Source of the DNA: Cyclobacterium qasimii M12-11B | GTDB lineage: Bacteria; Bacteroidota; Bacteroidia; Cytophagales; Cyclobacteriaceae | Assembly (NCBI RefSeq): GCF_000427295.1 | Contig: NZ_ATNM01000036.1 | Location: 55,885 to 119,884, forward strand | Reading direction: 5' to 3' | DNA: 64,000 bases | Part shown: piece by piece, positions 54,280-62,726 of the stretch | Layout of the letters: each line of letters begins with the position of its first letter | Position numbering within the stretch: position 1 is the stretch's first letter | Notes under the pieces: model-generated | What the model saw: the letters and a program-made list of their open reading frames with translations, nothing else | What the model was told of the DNA's origin: nothing | Databases searched by the model: none | Program-made: the position numbers and the translations under genes

Positions 54280-55224
54280 ATGAAAAATAGATGCATTGTA
54301 ATAGGGATATTGCTCAGCTGCTGCTTACTAACAGAGACTTTTGGGCAAAGCAGGAAATACATCTCTCAATTTACCCAGTTTCAGAGTTATTATAACCCTG
54401 GCCTAACAGGATATGAAGGGAGTGCGGTTAGGGGTTTTGTAAGGAATCAATGGAGTGGTGTGGAAGGAGCCCCTAAAACCAAATTCCTCAGTCTGGAACT
54501 CGACTTTGGGGAATTAGGTGGATTGGAAGACCCGGCCCTGATGGGTAAAAATGCAATGAGCCTTAATATGCTACAGGATACCTATGGGGCTTTTCAGGAA
54601 ACGGAACTGATTGTTGCTTATGCAAGCCGAGTAAGAATATCTGACCGGCACAACTTAAGGCTTGGGGCGGGATTCAATTACCTCGCTGTAAGGTTAGATG
54701 GCAATGCACTCACAACAGAACAGTCTCAGGACCTGGCAATTGGTCAATATCTAGGAAGTTATGGCAATATGCAACTCCTTGATTTTAACCTAGGGCTTGC
54801 GCTTACCCATGAAAACTATTACCTCTCCTATGGCATGCACAATGTCAACGGTGGAAGATTGACCAAAGGCGATCAATTCATGGATGGCAATCCGGTATCT
54901 ATGATGGTACAGGCGGGATACAGGTATTCGTTTGGCGAAAGCATTACAGGCATTGGAAATTTTTTCTACCGGAAGCAGGAAGGTTTTGCTGACAACACAG
55001 AATTAAACCTGAAAGCTTTGATGCTAGATACCTTTTGGATAGGTGCAGGACACCGGTTCAATTATGCCAATTCACTTCATGTAGGTTATCTCGGTGGAAT
55101 TATCCGCTTGGGATATGTCTATGAATACCCCACCAATTCGAGTCGTCAATTTTTAGGCAATACCCATGAATTTATGGTGATGGTAAAGTTATTTGGTCAA
55201 AGTACAAACAACAAAATTTGGTAG
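54280..55224 (+). CDS. PorP/SprF family outer-membrane protein
   Basis: 314 residues. The start at 54280 gives the signal peptide MKNRCIVIGILLSCCLL ending TFGQ. It shows the PorP/SprF pattern: FTQFQSYYNPGLTGYEGSAVRGFVRNQWSGVEGAPKT near the N-terminus, then alternating amphipathic strands of an outer-membrane barrel. It begins 8 bp after the giant gene's stop, so it is co-transcribed. In flavobacteria, SprF-like proteins encoded after type B CTD proteins are needed for surface display of that partner. The same role is likely here. Confidence 0.94.
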   Translation: MKNRCIVIGILLSCCLLTETFGQSRKYISQFTQFQSYYNPGLTGYEGSAVRGFVRNQWSGVEGAPKTKFLSLELDFGELGGLEDPALMGKNAMSLNMLQDTYGAFQETELIVAYASRVRISDRHNLRLGAGFNYLAVRLDGNALTTEQSQDLAIGQYLGSYGNMQLLDFNLGLALTHENYYLSYGMHNVNGGRLTKGDQFMDGNPVSMMVQAGYRYSFGESITGIGNFFYRKQEGFADNTELNLKALMLDTFWIGAGHRFNYANSLHVGYLGGIIRLGYVYEYPTNSSRQFLGNTHEFMVMVKLFGQSTNNKIW

Positions 55225-55295
55225 TAAGCATTTAAAAAGCGCATTTTGTTCAATAGTATAAATTGCAATTAAACGAAGGTGAATTGGTATAAAGA

Positions 55296-55331
55296 GCCTT
55301 CCAGGCAAAGTTTCAACTTTATCTGGAAGGC
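55296..55331. terminator. Hairpin between convergent genes
   Basis: GCCTTCCAG (55296-55304) pairs with CTGGAAGGC (55323-55331). The loop itself can form an inner AAAGTT/AACTTT stem. There is no strong T run, so it is a moderate terminator candidate for the sprF-like gene and the opposing molybdenum enzyme gene. Confidence 0.5.
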
Positions 55332-55401
55332 CTGTACTATTTGATTTTATCGTATTTTTAAGTAGGCAATTTCTTCTCCTTTATCGTGCTTCCAAGCTTC
55401 A

Positions 55402-57684
55402 TTATTCTAAGGAAAATGGCAAAGCGTAGACCCGTTTACCACTTAGCTTATAATAAGCATTGGCCAATGCCGGAGCCAAAGGTGGTACTGGGGGTTCCCC
55501 TATTCCTGTTGGTTTTATGCTGCTTTCGATAATGTGAACATTGATCTTTTTGGGAGATTGGGGCATGCGTACCAGTTGGTAGCTGTCAAAGTTGTTTTGC
55601 TCTACCATCCCATCTTTCAGGGTAATGGCGGAGGTATTTGCGATACTTGTGCCAAAAATAGCCCCTCCTTCAAACTGCGAACGTATCCGATCTGTATTCA
55701 CCGCAATGCCGCAATCCACAGCATAATGGACCAGTGGAATGGTGATTTTCCCTGCATCATCCCGTTCCAATTCAACCACGCAGGCCACGTAAGTCAAAAA
55801 GCTTTTGTGCACCGCAAACCCCATGACCCTTCCTTCCGGTAAAGGCTTGCCCCATCCGGACTCCTGGGCTACTTTTTTAATGACATGCTTTAATCGGGCT
55901 GTTTCCCAGGGAAAATCCTCCAGGCTTTCACCATAATTGCCAAAGTCCCCTTTGATCTCTCCCGCAAAATCCAGGTGCTTATCATCTGCCAACATGTCGA
56001 GGGAAAATTGTACCGGATCCTTGCCTATGGTCTCCGCAATCTCGTCCATCATAGCACAAGTAGCGAAGGCATGGTGTATATTACTTACCGAACGCATCCA
56101 CCCGATCCGGGTATGCGCTTTGGATGGATGGGTTTCAATACGGATATTCGGAACTTCGTAAGGGTAATCAATACAACCAAGGCCAAGTTCACCATCTGAA
56201 GGATGGAGTTCGTTGGCATCAGAAGTGGCCCCTATTGCCGGAAAGACGGTATGGTGATTCCAGCCTGTTAATTTTTTGCTTGCATCGAGGGTAGCACGTA
56301 TGCGCTGTACACTGTGGGAATGGAAATAATCATGGTGCAAATCGTCTTCACGAGTCCATTGAACCCTGATAGGTATGCCTGTCTCCAGTGCAAGGAGGGC
56401 TGCTTCCACCACATAATCGGGCTTCGACTTCCGCCCAAATCCACCACCGAGCAAAGTAACATTGACCCGGACATTTTCAACTGATAGTCCGCAGACCTCA
56501 GCCACGGTATCTCTGGCCCACTGAGGATGTTGCGTAGGCGCCCAAACTTCCATTTTCCCATCGGTAAACCGGGCAATGGCAGCGGGAGGTTCTATGGTGC
56601 CATGGGCATAAAATGGCGCTTCATAGGTGCGTTCAATCACCTGGGATGCACCTTGTTTCGCTTGGTTAAAATCACCCTTTTCCCTACGTACCATTCCCTC
56701 CTCAAGGGTACTTTGCTTCATGCTTTCCAATTGGACCTTGGAATCGTAGGCCGCGTTATCCCCCAGGTCCCAGGTGATGTCCAATGCTTCTCGGCCCTTA
56801 ATCGCTGCCCAGGTATGGTCCGCAATGACAGCCAGACCCTCCAAAGGTTTTGTCAGCCCGGGAGGATTGCCGGATCCGTTTATCTTCACCACTTGCTGTA
56901 CCCCTGGCACGGCCAAAGCCGCTTCCGCTTTGTAGGAAGTAAGGGTAGCTCCTACCACAGGAGTACGTTGGATGACGGCTATTTTCATGCCTGGCAAGTT
57001 AACGTCGGCACCAAAAACAGCTTTGCCTGTCACAAAATCCTTCAAATCAATAATGGGCGTGTCTTTACCTACTAGCTTATAGGCGGAAAAATCTTTTAAT
57101 TCGAGACTGTCTTGGTCTGGCAATGGAAGCTGCTGTGCAGCATGAGCCAACTCTCCGAAGCTTAGCGTTTTACCGCTTTCGGCATGAGAAACATTCCCAT
57201 TCTCCGCCGTACAGGTGGATGCTTCCACTCCCCATTCCTGGGAGGCCGCCTTGATCAACAAATGTCTGGCAGTAGCTCCAGCCTTTCTCATCGGTTCATA
57301 AAACATACGTACCGAAAAGGAGCCATCTGTATTTTGATTCCCATATTTAGCCTCATCTCCTTCAGCCTGAACGATCTTGACCTGTGTCCAATCGGCTCCC
57401 ATTTCGTCGGCCACTATCATGGGCAGGGAAGTTCGGATGCCCTGACCCATTTCAGAACGATGCGCGATGATCGTCACGGTATTCTCTGGACTTATGCTCA
57501 GGTATACGTTTGGTGCAAAGTTTTCTTCCTGACCCTTAGAGCTGGTACATTGGAAACTTACCCCAAGCAGTAGCCCTCCTCCTGCGAGCGAGCCCATCTT
57601 GAGGAACCCTCTTCTGGAAGGAAGGAAAACCTTGCTGGTATTTTTAACGGATTTTTTCTTCAGAAATGGAAATGAAGGAATCAT
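55402..57684 (-). CDS. Molybdopterin-binding subunit of a xanthine dehydrogenase family oxidoreductase (IorB-like)
   Basis: 760 residues. Twin-arginine signal SRRGFLKMGSLAGGG (about 24-45). Molybdenum-subunit features: NTVTIIAHRSEMGQGIRT, APFYAHGTIEPPAAIARF, LLGGGFGRKSKPDYVVEAALLA, DCGIAVNTDRIRSQFEGG and C-terminal GIGEPPVPPLAPALANA with the catalytic Glu. Single-chain length and Tat export match isoquinoline 1-oxidoreductase beta and periplasmic aldehyde dehydrogenase-type enzymes. Its 2Fe-2S partner is encoded 26 bp upstream. It hydroxylates an aldehyde or N-heterocycle, exact substrate unknown. No cytochrome subunit or maturation gene is adjacent. Confidence 0.93.
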   Translation of the reverse strand: MIPSFPFLKKKSVKNTSKVFLPSRRGFLKMGSLAGGGLLLGVSFQCTSSKGQEENFAPNVYLSISPENTVTIIAHRSEMGQGIRTSLPMIVADEMGADWTQVKIVQAEGDEAKYGNQNTDGSFSVRMFYEPMRKAGATARHLLIKAASQEWGVEASTCTAENGNVSHAESGKTLSFGELAHAAQQLPLPDQDSLELKDFSAYKLVGKDTPIIDLKDFVTGKAVFGADVNLPGMKIAVIQRTPVVGATLTSYKAEAALAVPGVQQVVKINGSGNPPGLTKPLEGLAVIADHTWAAIKGREALDITWDLGDNAAYDSKVQLESMKQSTLEEGMVRREKGDFNQAKQGASQVIERTYEAPFYAHGTIEPPAAIARFTDGKMEVWAPTQHPQWARDTVAEVCGLSVENVRVNVTLLGGGFGRKSKPDYVVEAALLALETGIPIRVQWTREDDLHHDYFHSHSVQRIRATLDASKKLTGWNHHTVFPAIGATSDANELHPSDGELGLGCIDYPYEVPNIRIETHPSKAHTRIGWMRSVSNIHHAFATCAMMDEIAETIGKDPVQFSLDMLADDKHLDFAGEIKGDFGNYGESLEDFPWETARLKHVIKKVAQESGWGKPLPEGRVMGFAVHKSFLTYVACVVELERDDAGKITIPLVHYAVDCGIAVNTDRIRSQFEGGAIFGTSIANTSAITLKDGMVEQNNFDSYQLVRMPQSPKKINVHIIESSIKPTGIGEPPVPPLAPALANAYYKLSGKRVYALPFSLE

Positions 57685-57710
57685 AGCGGAAAGGGATTAA
57701 TGCGGAAAGA

Positions 57711-58163
57711 TTAGGTAGATGCGGTAAGGATGGCTTCTTTGATGCGGTTATAAGTGCCACATCGACAAAGGTTACCCGCCATGGCATTTTCAATTTCATC
57801 CTCAGAAGGGCTGGGATTCCTTTTCAGTAATCCTGCTGCATTCATGATCTGCCCGGCCTGACAATAGCCACACTGGGGAACAATATGCGCCGTCCAGGCC
57901 TTTTGAAGGGGATGATCTCCATTTTGAGACAAGCCTTCGATGGTAGTGATCCCTTGTTCACCTACCTCTGAAACGCGCAAGCTACAGGACCTTAAAGCCG
58001 TATCGCCAAGCAATACCGTACAGGCACCGCATAGCCCTTGCCCACAGCCAAACTTCGTTCCTTTCATGTCCAGGAGGTCCCGGATCACCCAAAGGAGCGG
58101 CATGTCTTCCGAGGCTTCTACCTGGTGTTGGCTCCCGTTAATTGTAAGTGTATAATTTGCCAT
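57711..58163 (-). CDS. (2Fe-2S)-binding subunit of xanthine dehydrogenase family oxidoreductase (IorA-like)
   Basis: 150 residues. The N-terminal plant-type ferredoxin domain has the cluster motif [15 protein letters not shown]. The C-terminal domain holds the second cluster with [11 protein letters not shown] and [12 protein letters not shown]. It transfers electrons from the molybdenum centre of the subunit encoded just downstream. It has no signal peptide of its own and is probably co-exported with the Tat-signalled large subunit, as is usual in this family. Confidence 0.94.
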   Translation of the reverse strand: MANYTLTINGSQHQVEASEDMPLLWVIRDLLDMKGTKFGCGQGLCGACTVLLGDTALRSCSLRVSEVGEQGITTIEGLSQNGDHPLQKAWTAHIVPQCGYCQAGQIMNAAGLLKRNPSPSEDEIENAMAGNLCRCGTYNRIKEAILTAST

Positions 58164-58555
58164 AATCGAACTGGTGCATGTGATTAAAATATAATATATG
58201 GATTATATCAGAATTTTATAGCATATAATATGTTTTTTATACTTAAATACGATAAGTTATTGAATTAAAACTGTTTAACGAGTTGCTCGCCTGTTAGGCT
58301 AACCATTTATCGCTAGCGATTAAGCCAATTTATATACAAAGAGGGCATTACGGACTTTTCACTTCACTCTTTTTCCCCAGGAACCTCCGTGTAAATAAGC
58401 GGATTTGCCTTTTATATATTGACTTTATACCAGATCCAAAACTCTTTTAAGAATAACATTTTTTGGTACTAAGAATCTCTTATTGTAACAATTGTCACCC
58501 CTTTAAAGGATTAGCCAATCTACTTTTGTAAATACAAATTTTAAAAATATTAAAA
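58164..58555. promoter_or_regulatory. Divergent control region, with palindrome and candidate -7 box
   Basis: 392 bp between the divergent IorA-like and TauE/SafE genes. It contains the perfect 12-bp palindrome ATCGCTAGCGAT at 58309-58320, the dyad-like TTGTAACAATTGT near 58483-58495, and TACTTTTG at 58521-58528, which fits TAnnTTTG ahead of the TauE/SafE gene. No ORF is seen. Confidence 0.4.
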
Positions 58556-59362
58556 ATGGATTATATCGTTCTGATAGGTTTTGCGTCTGCAGTTATAATA
58601 GGCGTAAGTCTTGGTCTTGTAGGTGGTGGAGGTTCTATCCTCACCGTTCCTGTGCTGGTTTATATTCTTGGGGTTGAGCCAGTTTTGGCTACAGCTTATT
58701 CCTTGTTTGTGGTGGGAAGCACGTCTTTGGTTGGCTCCTTTGCATTTATGAAAAAGCATTTGGTAGATTATAAGACTGCTTTAGTTTTTGCAATACCATC
58801 ATTTATTACCGTATTCTTGACCAGGAAATTTCTCGTTCCTGCGTTACCTGACCCCCTATTTGAAATGGGAGACTGGCTGGTTTCCAAAAATATTGGCATC
58901 ATGATTTTCTTTGCTTTAATCATGCTTGCAGCCTCCTATTCCATGATAAAAGGTAATGGAAAAAAAGAGGCAGAAGAGAATTCTAAGGTTAAATTCAACA
59001 TCCCACTAATTGCTTTGGAAGGATTAGTGGTAGGTTTAATAACCGGTATTGTAGGTGCTGGTGGTGGCTTTCTAATTATTCCAGCCCTGGTTCTTTTGGC
59101 GAGACTTCCCATGAAAATGGCTGTTGGAACTTCGTTATTGATTATTGCTGCAAAATCTCTGATTGGTTTCTTAGGTGATTTAAGTAGTCAAGCTATTGAC
59201 TGGCAAATGCTTCTAATTTTTACAGGATTATCTACAGTAGGGATCTTTATTGGAAGTTCACTATCGAATCGGATCAATGAAAAAACCTTGAAAGTAGGCT
59301 TTGGATGGTTTGTACTTATAATCGGAATTTATATTATAGGTAAAGAGCTATCTTCACTCTAA
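58556..59362 (+). CDS. TauE/SafE family membrane exporter
   Basis: 268 residues, about eight helices in two related halves: VGLGLVGGGGSILTVPVL-type (GVSLGLVGGGGSILTVPVL) in the first and GLITGIVGAGGGFLIIPALV in the second. This internal duplication is diagnostic of TauE/SafE. Members export sulfite, sulfoacetate or other organosulfur anions, or are of unknown substrate. The nearby sulfatase is too far away to infer a link. A small frameshifted gene follows on the same strand. Confidence 0.93.
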   Translation: MDYIVLIGFASAVIIGVSLGLVGGGGSILTVPVLVYILGVEPVLATAYSLFVVGSTSLVGSFAFMKKHLVDYKTALVFAIPSFITVFLTRKFLVPALPDPLFEMGDWLVSKNIGIMIFFALIMLAASYSMIKGNGKKEAEENSKVKFNIPLIALEGLVVGLITGIVGAGGGFLIIPALVLLARLPMKMAVGTSLLIIAAKSLIGFLGDLSSQAIDWQMLLIFTGLSTVGIFIGSSLSNRINEKTLKVGFGWFVLIIGIYIIGKELSSL

Positions 59363-59579
59363 TCCGGATTATGTATGTCCGGTTTGCTACAAGTAAAAGA
59401 CAAGTATAATGTTAAATTATGCGCATGTAAGTTAAAATGGCAGCTTGTCTACCAATGAGTAAAGCAGGATTACTCCTCAATATCCATAAATCTTAATCAG
59501 TTGTAATCATGAAAAAACGCACTGATGGATTTAGGTTAATATTTAAATTATTAGGACTTTAAAAACGAAATACAATCAA

Positions 59580-59835
59580 ATGGTCAATAAAGAATTTAAC
59601 ACAGCTAAGAATCCCATTAATAATTGGACTTTGGTACTGATCATGTGCGCATGGTTGGGGTTGGCACCTTTTTTTTCCTGAGCCACATATATGGGGCAAA
59701 ATCAAATGGATAGCAGGAGGTGCCAATGGCATGCAATTAATTGATTGGGGAGATTTTATTATGCATGGTTTCCCCTGGCTATTACTGGCCCGACTTGTTT
59801 TCCTCAAATTCAAACCTAAGACAGTAAAGGCTTGA
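59580..59835 (+). CDS. Small membrane-type protein, 84 residues (frameshifted as sequenced)
   Basis: The frame from the ATG at 59580 stops inside a T8 run (59669-59676). With T7 the frame continues for a total of 84 residues: NNWTLVLIMCAWLGLAPFFP, then EPHIWGKIKWIAGG and MQLIDWGDFIMHGFPWLLLA. This gives two hydrophobic helices and a coherent Trp-rich sequence, so it is very probably a real gene. It lies downstream of TauE/SafE. The family is not named by me. Confidence 0.6.
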
Positions 59836-59881
59836 TATCGTGGTTTTAAGATGCTTTTTCTTAATTCATTGCGATAGACCA

Positions 59882-59936
59882 CCGGACCCTGAGCGGAGCT
59901 GAAGGGGAAGGTATTTCGGGTACGCTCAGTCGCCGG
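59882..59936. repeat. Dispersed hairpin element, copy 1
   Basis: It begins CCGGACCCTGAGCGGAGC and ends CGCTCAGTCGCCGG, with an internal GGTATTTCGGGTACG. It shares this layout with elements at 62454 and 62650. Confidence 0.75.
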
Positions 59937-59946
59937 TCTGCTGGAT

Positions 59947-60013
59947 TTGCAAATGGTATGAAAAGGTTCACGGCTTCAAAGGAGGTTTTGGGGGTAGTGA
60001 ATACTTCACCCAG
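59947..60013. repeat. Dispersed repeat, copy 1 of three
   Basis: Contains TTGCAAATGG, AAAAGGTTCACGGCTTCAAA and a TAGTGAATACTTCACCC end. Related copies lie within 61296-61382 and 63651-63729. Confidence 0.65.
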
Positions 60014-60036
60014 TCGGAGCGACCCAGTAGGATGAA

Positions 60037-60324
60037 CTATTGCCATTTATCAGGATCTTCCCGAGTGCCTAATACGGCTAAAACAACTACATTCTTATCT
60101 TCTACAATAAAATGAATAGCATACGGAAAATGCTTTATCAGAGAAAATCGGATAGTGTTGTACCTAACCTGATAATGAAGTGGGTTACTAGTGATCAAAT
60201 CCAGTTTTTCTTCAACTTCATCTAAAAATCGTAATCCTAAATCTTGCTGCTTTCTCTCGTACCATTGTGCAGACCTTAAAATGTCAAGCTCAGCTTCTGG
60301 CTTAACAATACGAGTATAATTCAT
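60037..60324 (-). CDS. RelE/ParE family toxin
   Basis: 95 residues: YTRIVKPEAELDILRSAQWYERKQQDLGLRFLDEVEEKLDLI, then NTIRFSLIKHFPYAIHFIVEDKNVVVLAVLGTREDPDKW. This is the usual ParE/RelE beta-alpha fold with its C-terminal VxAVLGTREDP segment. It would inhibit gyrase or cleave ribosome-bound mRNA. Its ATG overlaps the antitoxin stop (ATGA), the classic order of antitoxin first. Confidence 0.92.
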   Translation of the reverse strand: MNYTRIVKPEAELDILRSAQWYERKQQDLGLRFLDEVEEKLDLITSNPLHYQVRYNTIRFSLIKHFPYAIHFIVEDKNVVVLAVLGTREDPDKWQ

Positions 60325-60550
60325 AGCTGGCTTTTAATACGGGCTTTTACTTCCTCCCAGCTTGACCCTGATGATGGATTAGCCTTATGTGCTGCTATTC
60401 TTTCATCTAATATTTTTTATGTATAGCACTTAACTCATAATCATCTTCTTTCATGTCTGCCTGTACCATGGCATACATTAAGTTAATGAAGCGATCATCC
60501 GCTTTATTAATGTATTCATGTAGTAATTCTCTGATTTGTGCTCCTCCCAT
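60321..60550 (-). CDS. Addiction-module antitoxin (frameshifted as sequenced)
   Basis: Start at 60550 (MGGAQIRELLHEYINKADD), preceded by AAAGGAAATA. The frame stops early, but adding one A in the A6 run (60413-60418 on the plus strand as T6) restores a 76-residue protein. Its ending, LDERIAAHKANPSSGSSW then EEVKARIKSQL, is typical of the putative addiction module component family. The stop overlaps the toxin start. It neutralises the RelE/ParE toxin and probably autoregulates the pair. Confidence 0.8.
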
Positions 60551-60647
60551 GATTATTTCCTTTTCCACAAAATAACGATTATTTAATATTTTTAGGTTCA
60601 TTTTAATGAATGATATTGATCCAGCGACTTTCTCTGGTCTAATATGC

Positions 60648-61029
60648 TTACTCTTTTGAAGTGTTCAGTGCTGGTATAACTGTTGTGGCTAACCATGTAC
60701 TCCAATCAATAATATTCCTTTGCCCGATCCGAAGGCCGATGGGTAAGCTTCTGACACGGAATAAATTTTTATACGTGGGGTATTTCCTTCGTAAAGAGTT
60801 GATTAGGTCGCTGTCCAGTTCTTTGATGTCCGGACTTCTAGGAATCACAAATAATCCACTTCAATCAAACCTTTTAATCCAGCGTAAATTTCAGCTCTAG
60901 CGTATAAATAATCCTCAGACCTTTCAACTATCTTTTTGAGCAGATTAATGTTGATAAACTTTTCGAAAGCTCGAAATAGTGGATATTCATCCCTCCATGG
61001 GACAATCTCCTCATGCTCGATTGCTGCAT
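60648..61029 (-). pseudogene. Second gene of an unrecognised two-gene module, broken
   Basis: With two added bases (near 61021 and at AAA 60849-60851) it reads as 127 residues from MQQIEHEEIVPWRDEYPLF, through AEIYAGLKGLIEVDYFVIPR, to ATTVIPALNTSKE. Its start overlaps the upstream gene's stop as TAATG, typical of tightly coupled pairs such as toxin-antitoxin modules. No family is recognised. It may be intact in the organism or truly decayed. Confidence 0.5.
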
Positions 61030-61255
61030 TAAGTTAATTTTTCTAAGATAAAATCCCTGAAATCTTTTTTCGAAAACACATCTGCCAGCCTACCACTTGG
61101 AGTATTAAAAAATACGGCATTCCTATATTGCTCATATGATAAGCCGTCCCCACAACTAAAAATAGTTTATCTCCGCAGGGATTACAACTGGTTACTGATC
61201 GTTTAATGGACAAAGCCTTGATAAGTTTGGGTGCTATTTTCGAGGCTTAGCCTTA
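61029..61255 (-). pseudogene. First gene of the unrecognised module, broken
   Basis: It reads in pieces as KLIKALSIKRSVTSCNPCG, DKLFLVVGTAYHMSNIGMPY, then FFNTPSGRLADVFSKKDF and RDFILEKLT. One base is missing in A6 61107-61112, and the start codon region is altered relative to its paralog at 63393. The product would be a soluble protein of about 75 residues. It belongs to a duplicated segment with 63412-63729. No family is recognised. Confidence 0.5.
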
Positions 61256-61382
61256 TAGTGGTCAAAATTTTAAAATTTTGTTTCCTAAGAAGTACCTTGG
61301 GATGCCAATACAAATGGTAATAAAAGGAGCATGACTTCAAATGAGGTAAGAAATACTAGGATGTAGTGGATATTACACCTAG
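61065..61382. repeat. Duplicated segment, copy 1
   Basis: About 320 bp, similar to 63412-63729 across a gene fragment and its upstream region. Similarity starts at the shared CGAAAACACATC. Identity is moderate with small indels. Confidence 0.7.
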
Positions 61383-61430
61383 TGGATGAATTATATCGCA
61401 ATATTCGTCTCTTACCCTTTTAACCCATTT

Positions 61431-62204
61431 TTAACGTTTTGGCGTCTCAAATCTTATGGGCGTGCGCATAGCAATTGAAATGTTTTCACCGTCCTTTTGG
61501 GCAGGTGTCCATTGATGGGGGTAATCCCTAACTACCCGTAGGGCTTCTTCGGCCAGGGAGGGATAGACTTGTTCTGGATTCATAATTTCTGGATTTACGA
61601 TGTTCCCCTCTTTATCCAACCAAAAGTAAATGTAGACCGTACCACCCTTTCGCCTGTACAAGGCTTTCAGAGGAAATTCCAAATTCTCAGCCAAATAATT
61701 ATTCCAACCCACCATCCCTCCGTATGGGGTAGGCATAACTCCTTCAAGAGCAGCTGGAGGAGCTGTAGGATTTCCCTTCTCATCAAAAAATTCGACTTTT
61801 TCTTCTTCCCCTGACTTGGATACCCTCCTTGATTTCACAATACCATTGGGATAAAAACCAATTTCAAATTCATATGCTAAAACAAAATCCTTTTCCCTAT
61901 AAGATTTTACGTTGCCCAATGAATCATATAAAAATGTTTTGCTCAGGGTTTCTTCCTTTTCCTCATCAAAACAAACAGTTTTCTTACTATAAATACTGTG
62001 GTCCAGGGTATAAATCCCTGCCACCAGGCTGTCTTGGTTTTCAAAAGATTGCTGATAATATTTTGCCTGGTATTTTGTGGTATCTGAAATAGGAAACAGA
62101 AACCTGTTTAAATAGCTAAATTCCTGGGCCTGGGCATCGAGTGTCAACACCAGACCCAAGGTAAAAACGGAAAATATAAACGATCTAATTAAAAAACATA
62201 TCAT
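61431..62204 (-). CDS. TonB C-terminal domain protein
   Basis: 257 residues with signal peptide ending LDAQAQ. A middle part has MORN-like toggles (YFPNGIVKSRRVSKSGEEEKVEFFDEKGN style). A TonB C-terminal domain occupies about 165-255 (YLAENLEFPLKALYRRKGG, VYIYFWLDKEGNIVNPEIM, LAEEALRVVRDYPHQWTPA). It has no N-terminal membrane anchor or Pro-rich spacer, so it is probably not a classical energy transducer. Such secreted TonB-domain proteins are common in Bacteroidota. Confidence 0.85.
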   Translation of the reverse strand: MICFLIRSFIFSVFTLGLVLTLDAQAQEFSYLNRFLFPISDTTKYQAKYYQQSFENQDSLVAGIYTLDHSIYSKKTVCFDEEKEETLSKTFLYDSLGNVKSYREKDFVLAYEFEIGFYPNGIVKSRRVSKSGEEEKVEFFDEKGNPTAPPAALEGVMPTPYGGMVGWNNYLAENLEFPLKALYRRKGGTVYIYFWLDKEGNIVNPEIMNPEQVYPSLAEEALRVVRDYPHQWTPAQKDGENISIAMRTPIRFETPKR

Positions 62205-62453
62205 GTACTTAATTTATGCTTTAATAGATAAACAATATAAAAATACTAAATTATACCTAAAAACCAACTTTATTAAAGACAAATTAGTGTATACCAAATT
62301 ATTAATGACAATAGGATTCTTGATAGTTATCCAACACGGATACATGGAATTAGGATGAACAAACCTGATAGGATTATTTCGTGCGTAACTAAATGGATTA
62401 ATGACTTGATAGAGCCGTTTGAAGAGATTTTTAAAGTCTATTGAGATGGATTA

Positions 62454-62530
62454 CCGGATCCTTAGAGGGGCCGAAGAGGTAGGTATTTCGGATGCATTCA
62501 CCTAAGGCTTCGGCTCCGCTCAGCCACCGG
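62454..62530. repeat. Dispersed hairpin element, copy 2
   Basis: From CCGGATCCTTAGAGGGGCCG to GGCTTCGGCTCCGCTCAGCC ACCGG, with internal GTAGGTATTTCGGATGC. The arms are partly complementary. Confidence 0.8.
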
Positions 62531-62649
62531 TAGATTACCCATAGCCAACAGGTTTATAGTAAACCCTTACTAAATCTGATTTTACTGATGATTATTAAAA
62601 TTGATAGGAAGGTGGCGTTGCAAATGAGAGCAGGTTGGATTTTGGATTA

Positions 62650-62726
62650 CCGGACCCTGAGCGGAGCCGAAGGGGTAGGTATTTCGGATACGTTAACCTT
62701 TGGCTTCGACTCCGCTCAGCCGCCGG
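62650..62726. repeat. Dispersed hairpin element, copy 3
   Basis: Left arm CCGGACCCTGAGCGGAGCCG, right arm GGCTTCGACTCCGCTCAGCC followed by GCCGG. The arms can pair over about 20 bp with few mismatches. The loop contains GTAGGTATTTCGGATACG. Confidence 0.85.

Noticed and set aside
56527..57573. Plus-strand ORFs opposite the IorB-like gene
   Set aside because: Shadow frames of a strongly supported coding strand, with no recognisable domain.
60661..60900. Plus-strand ORF near 60.7 kb
   Set aside because: The opposite strand reads as a more coherent protein once single-base breaks are corrected.
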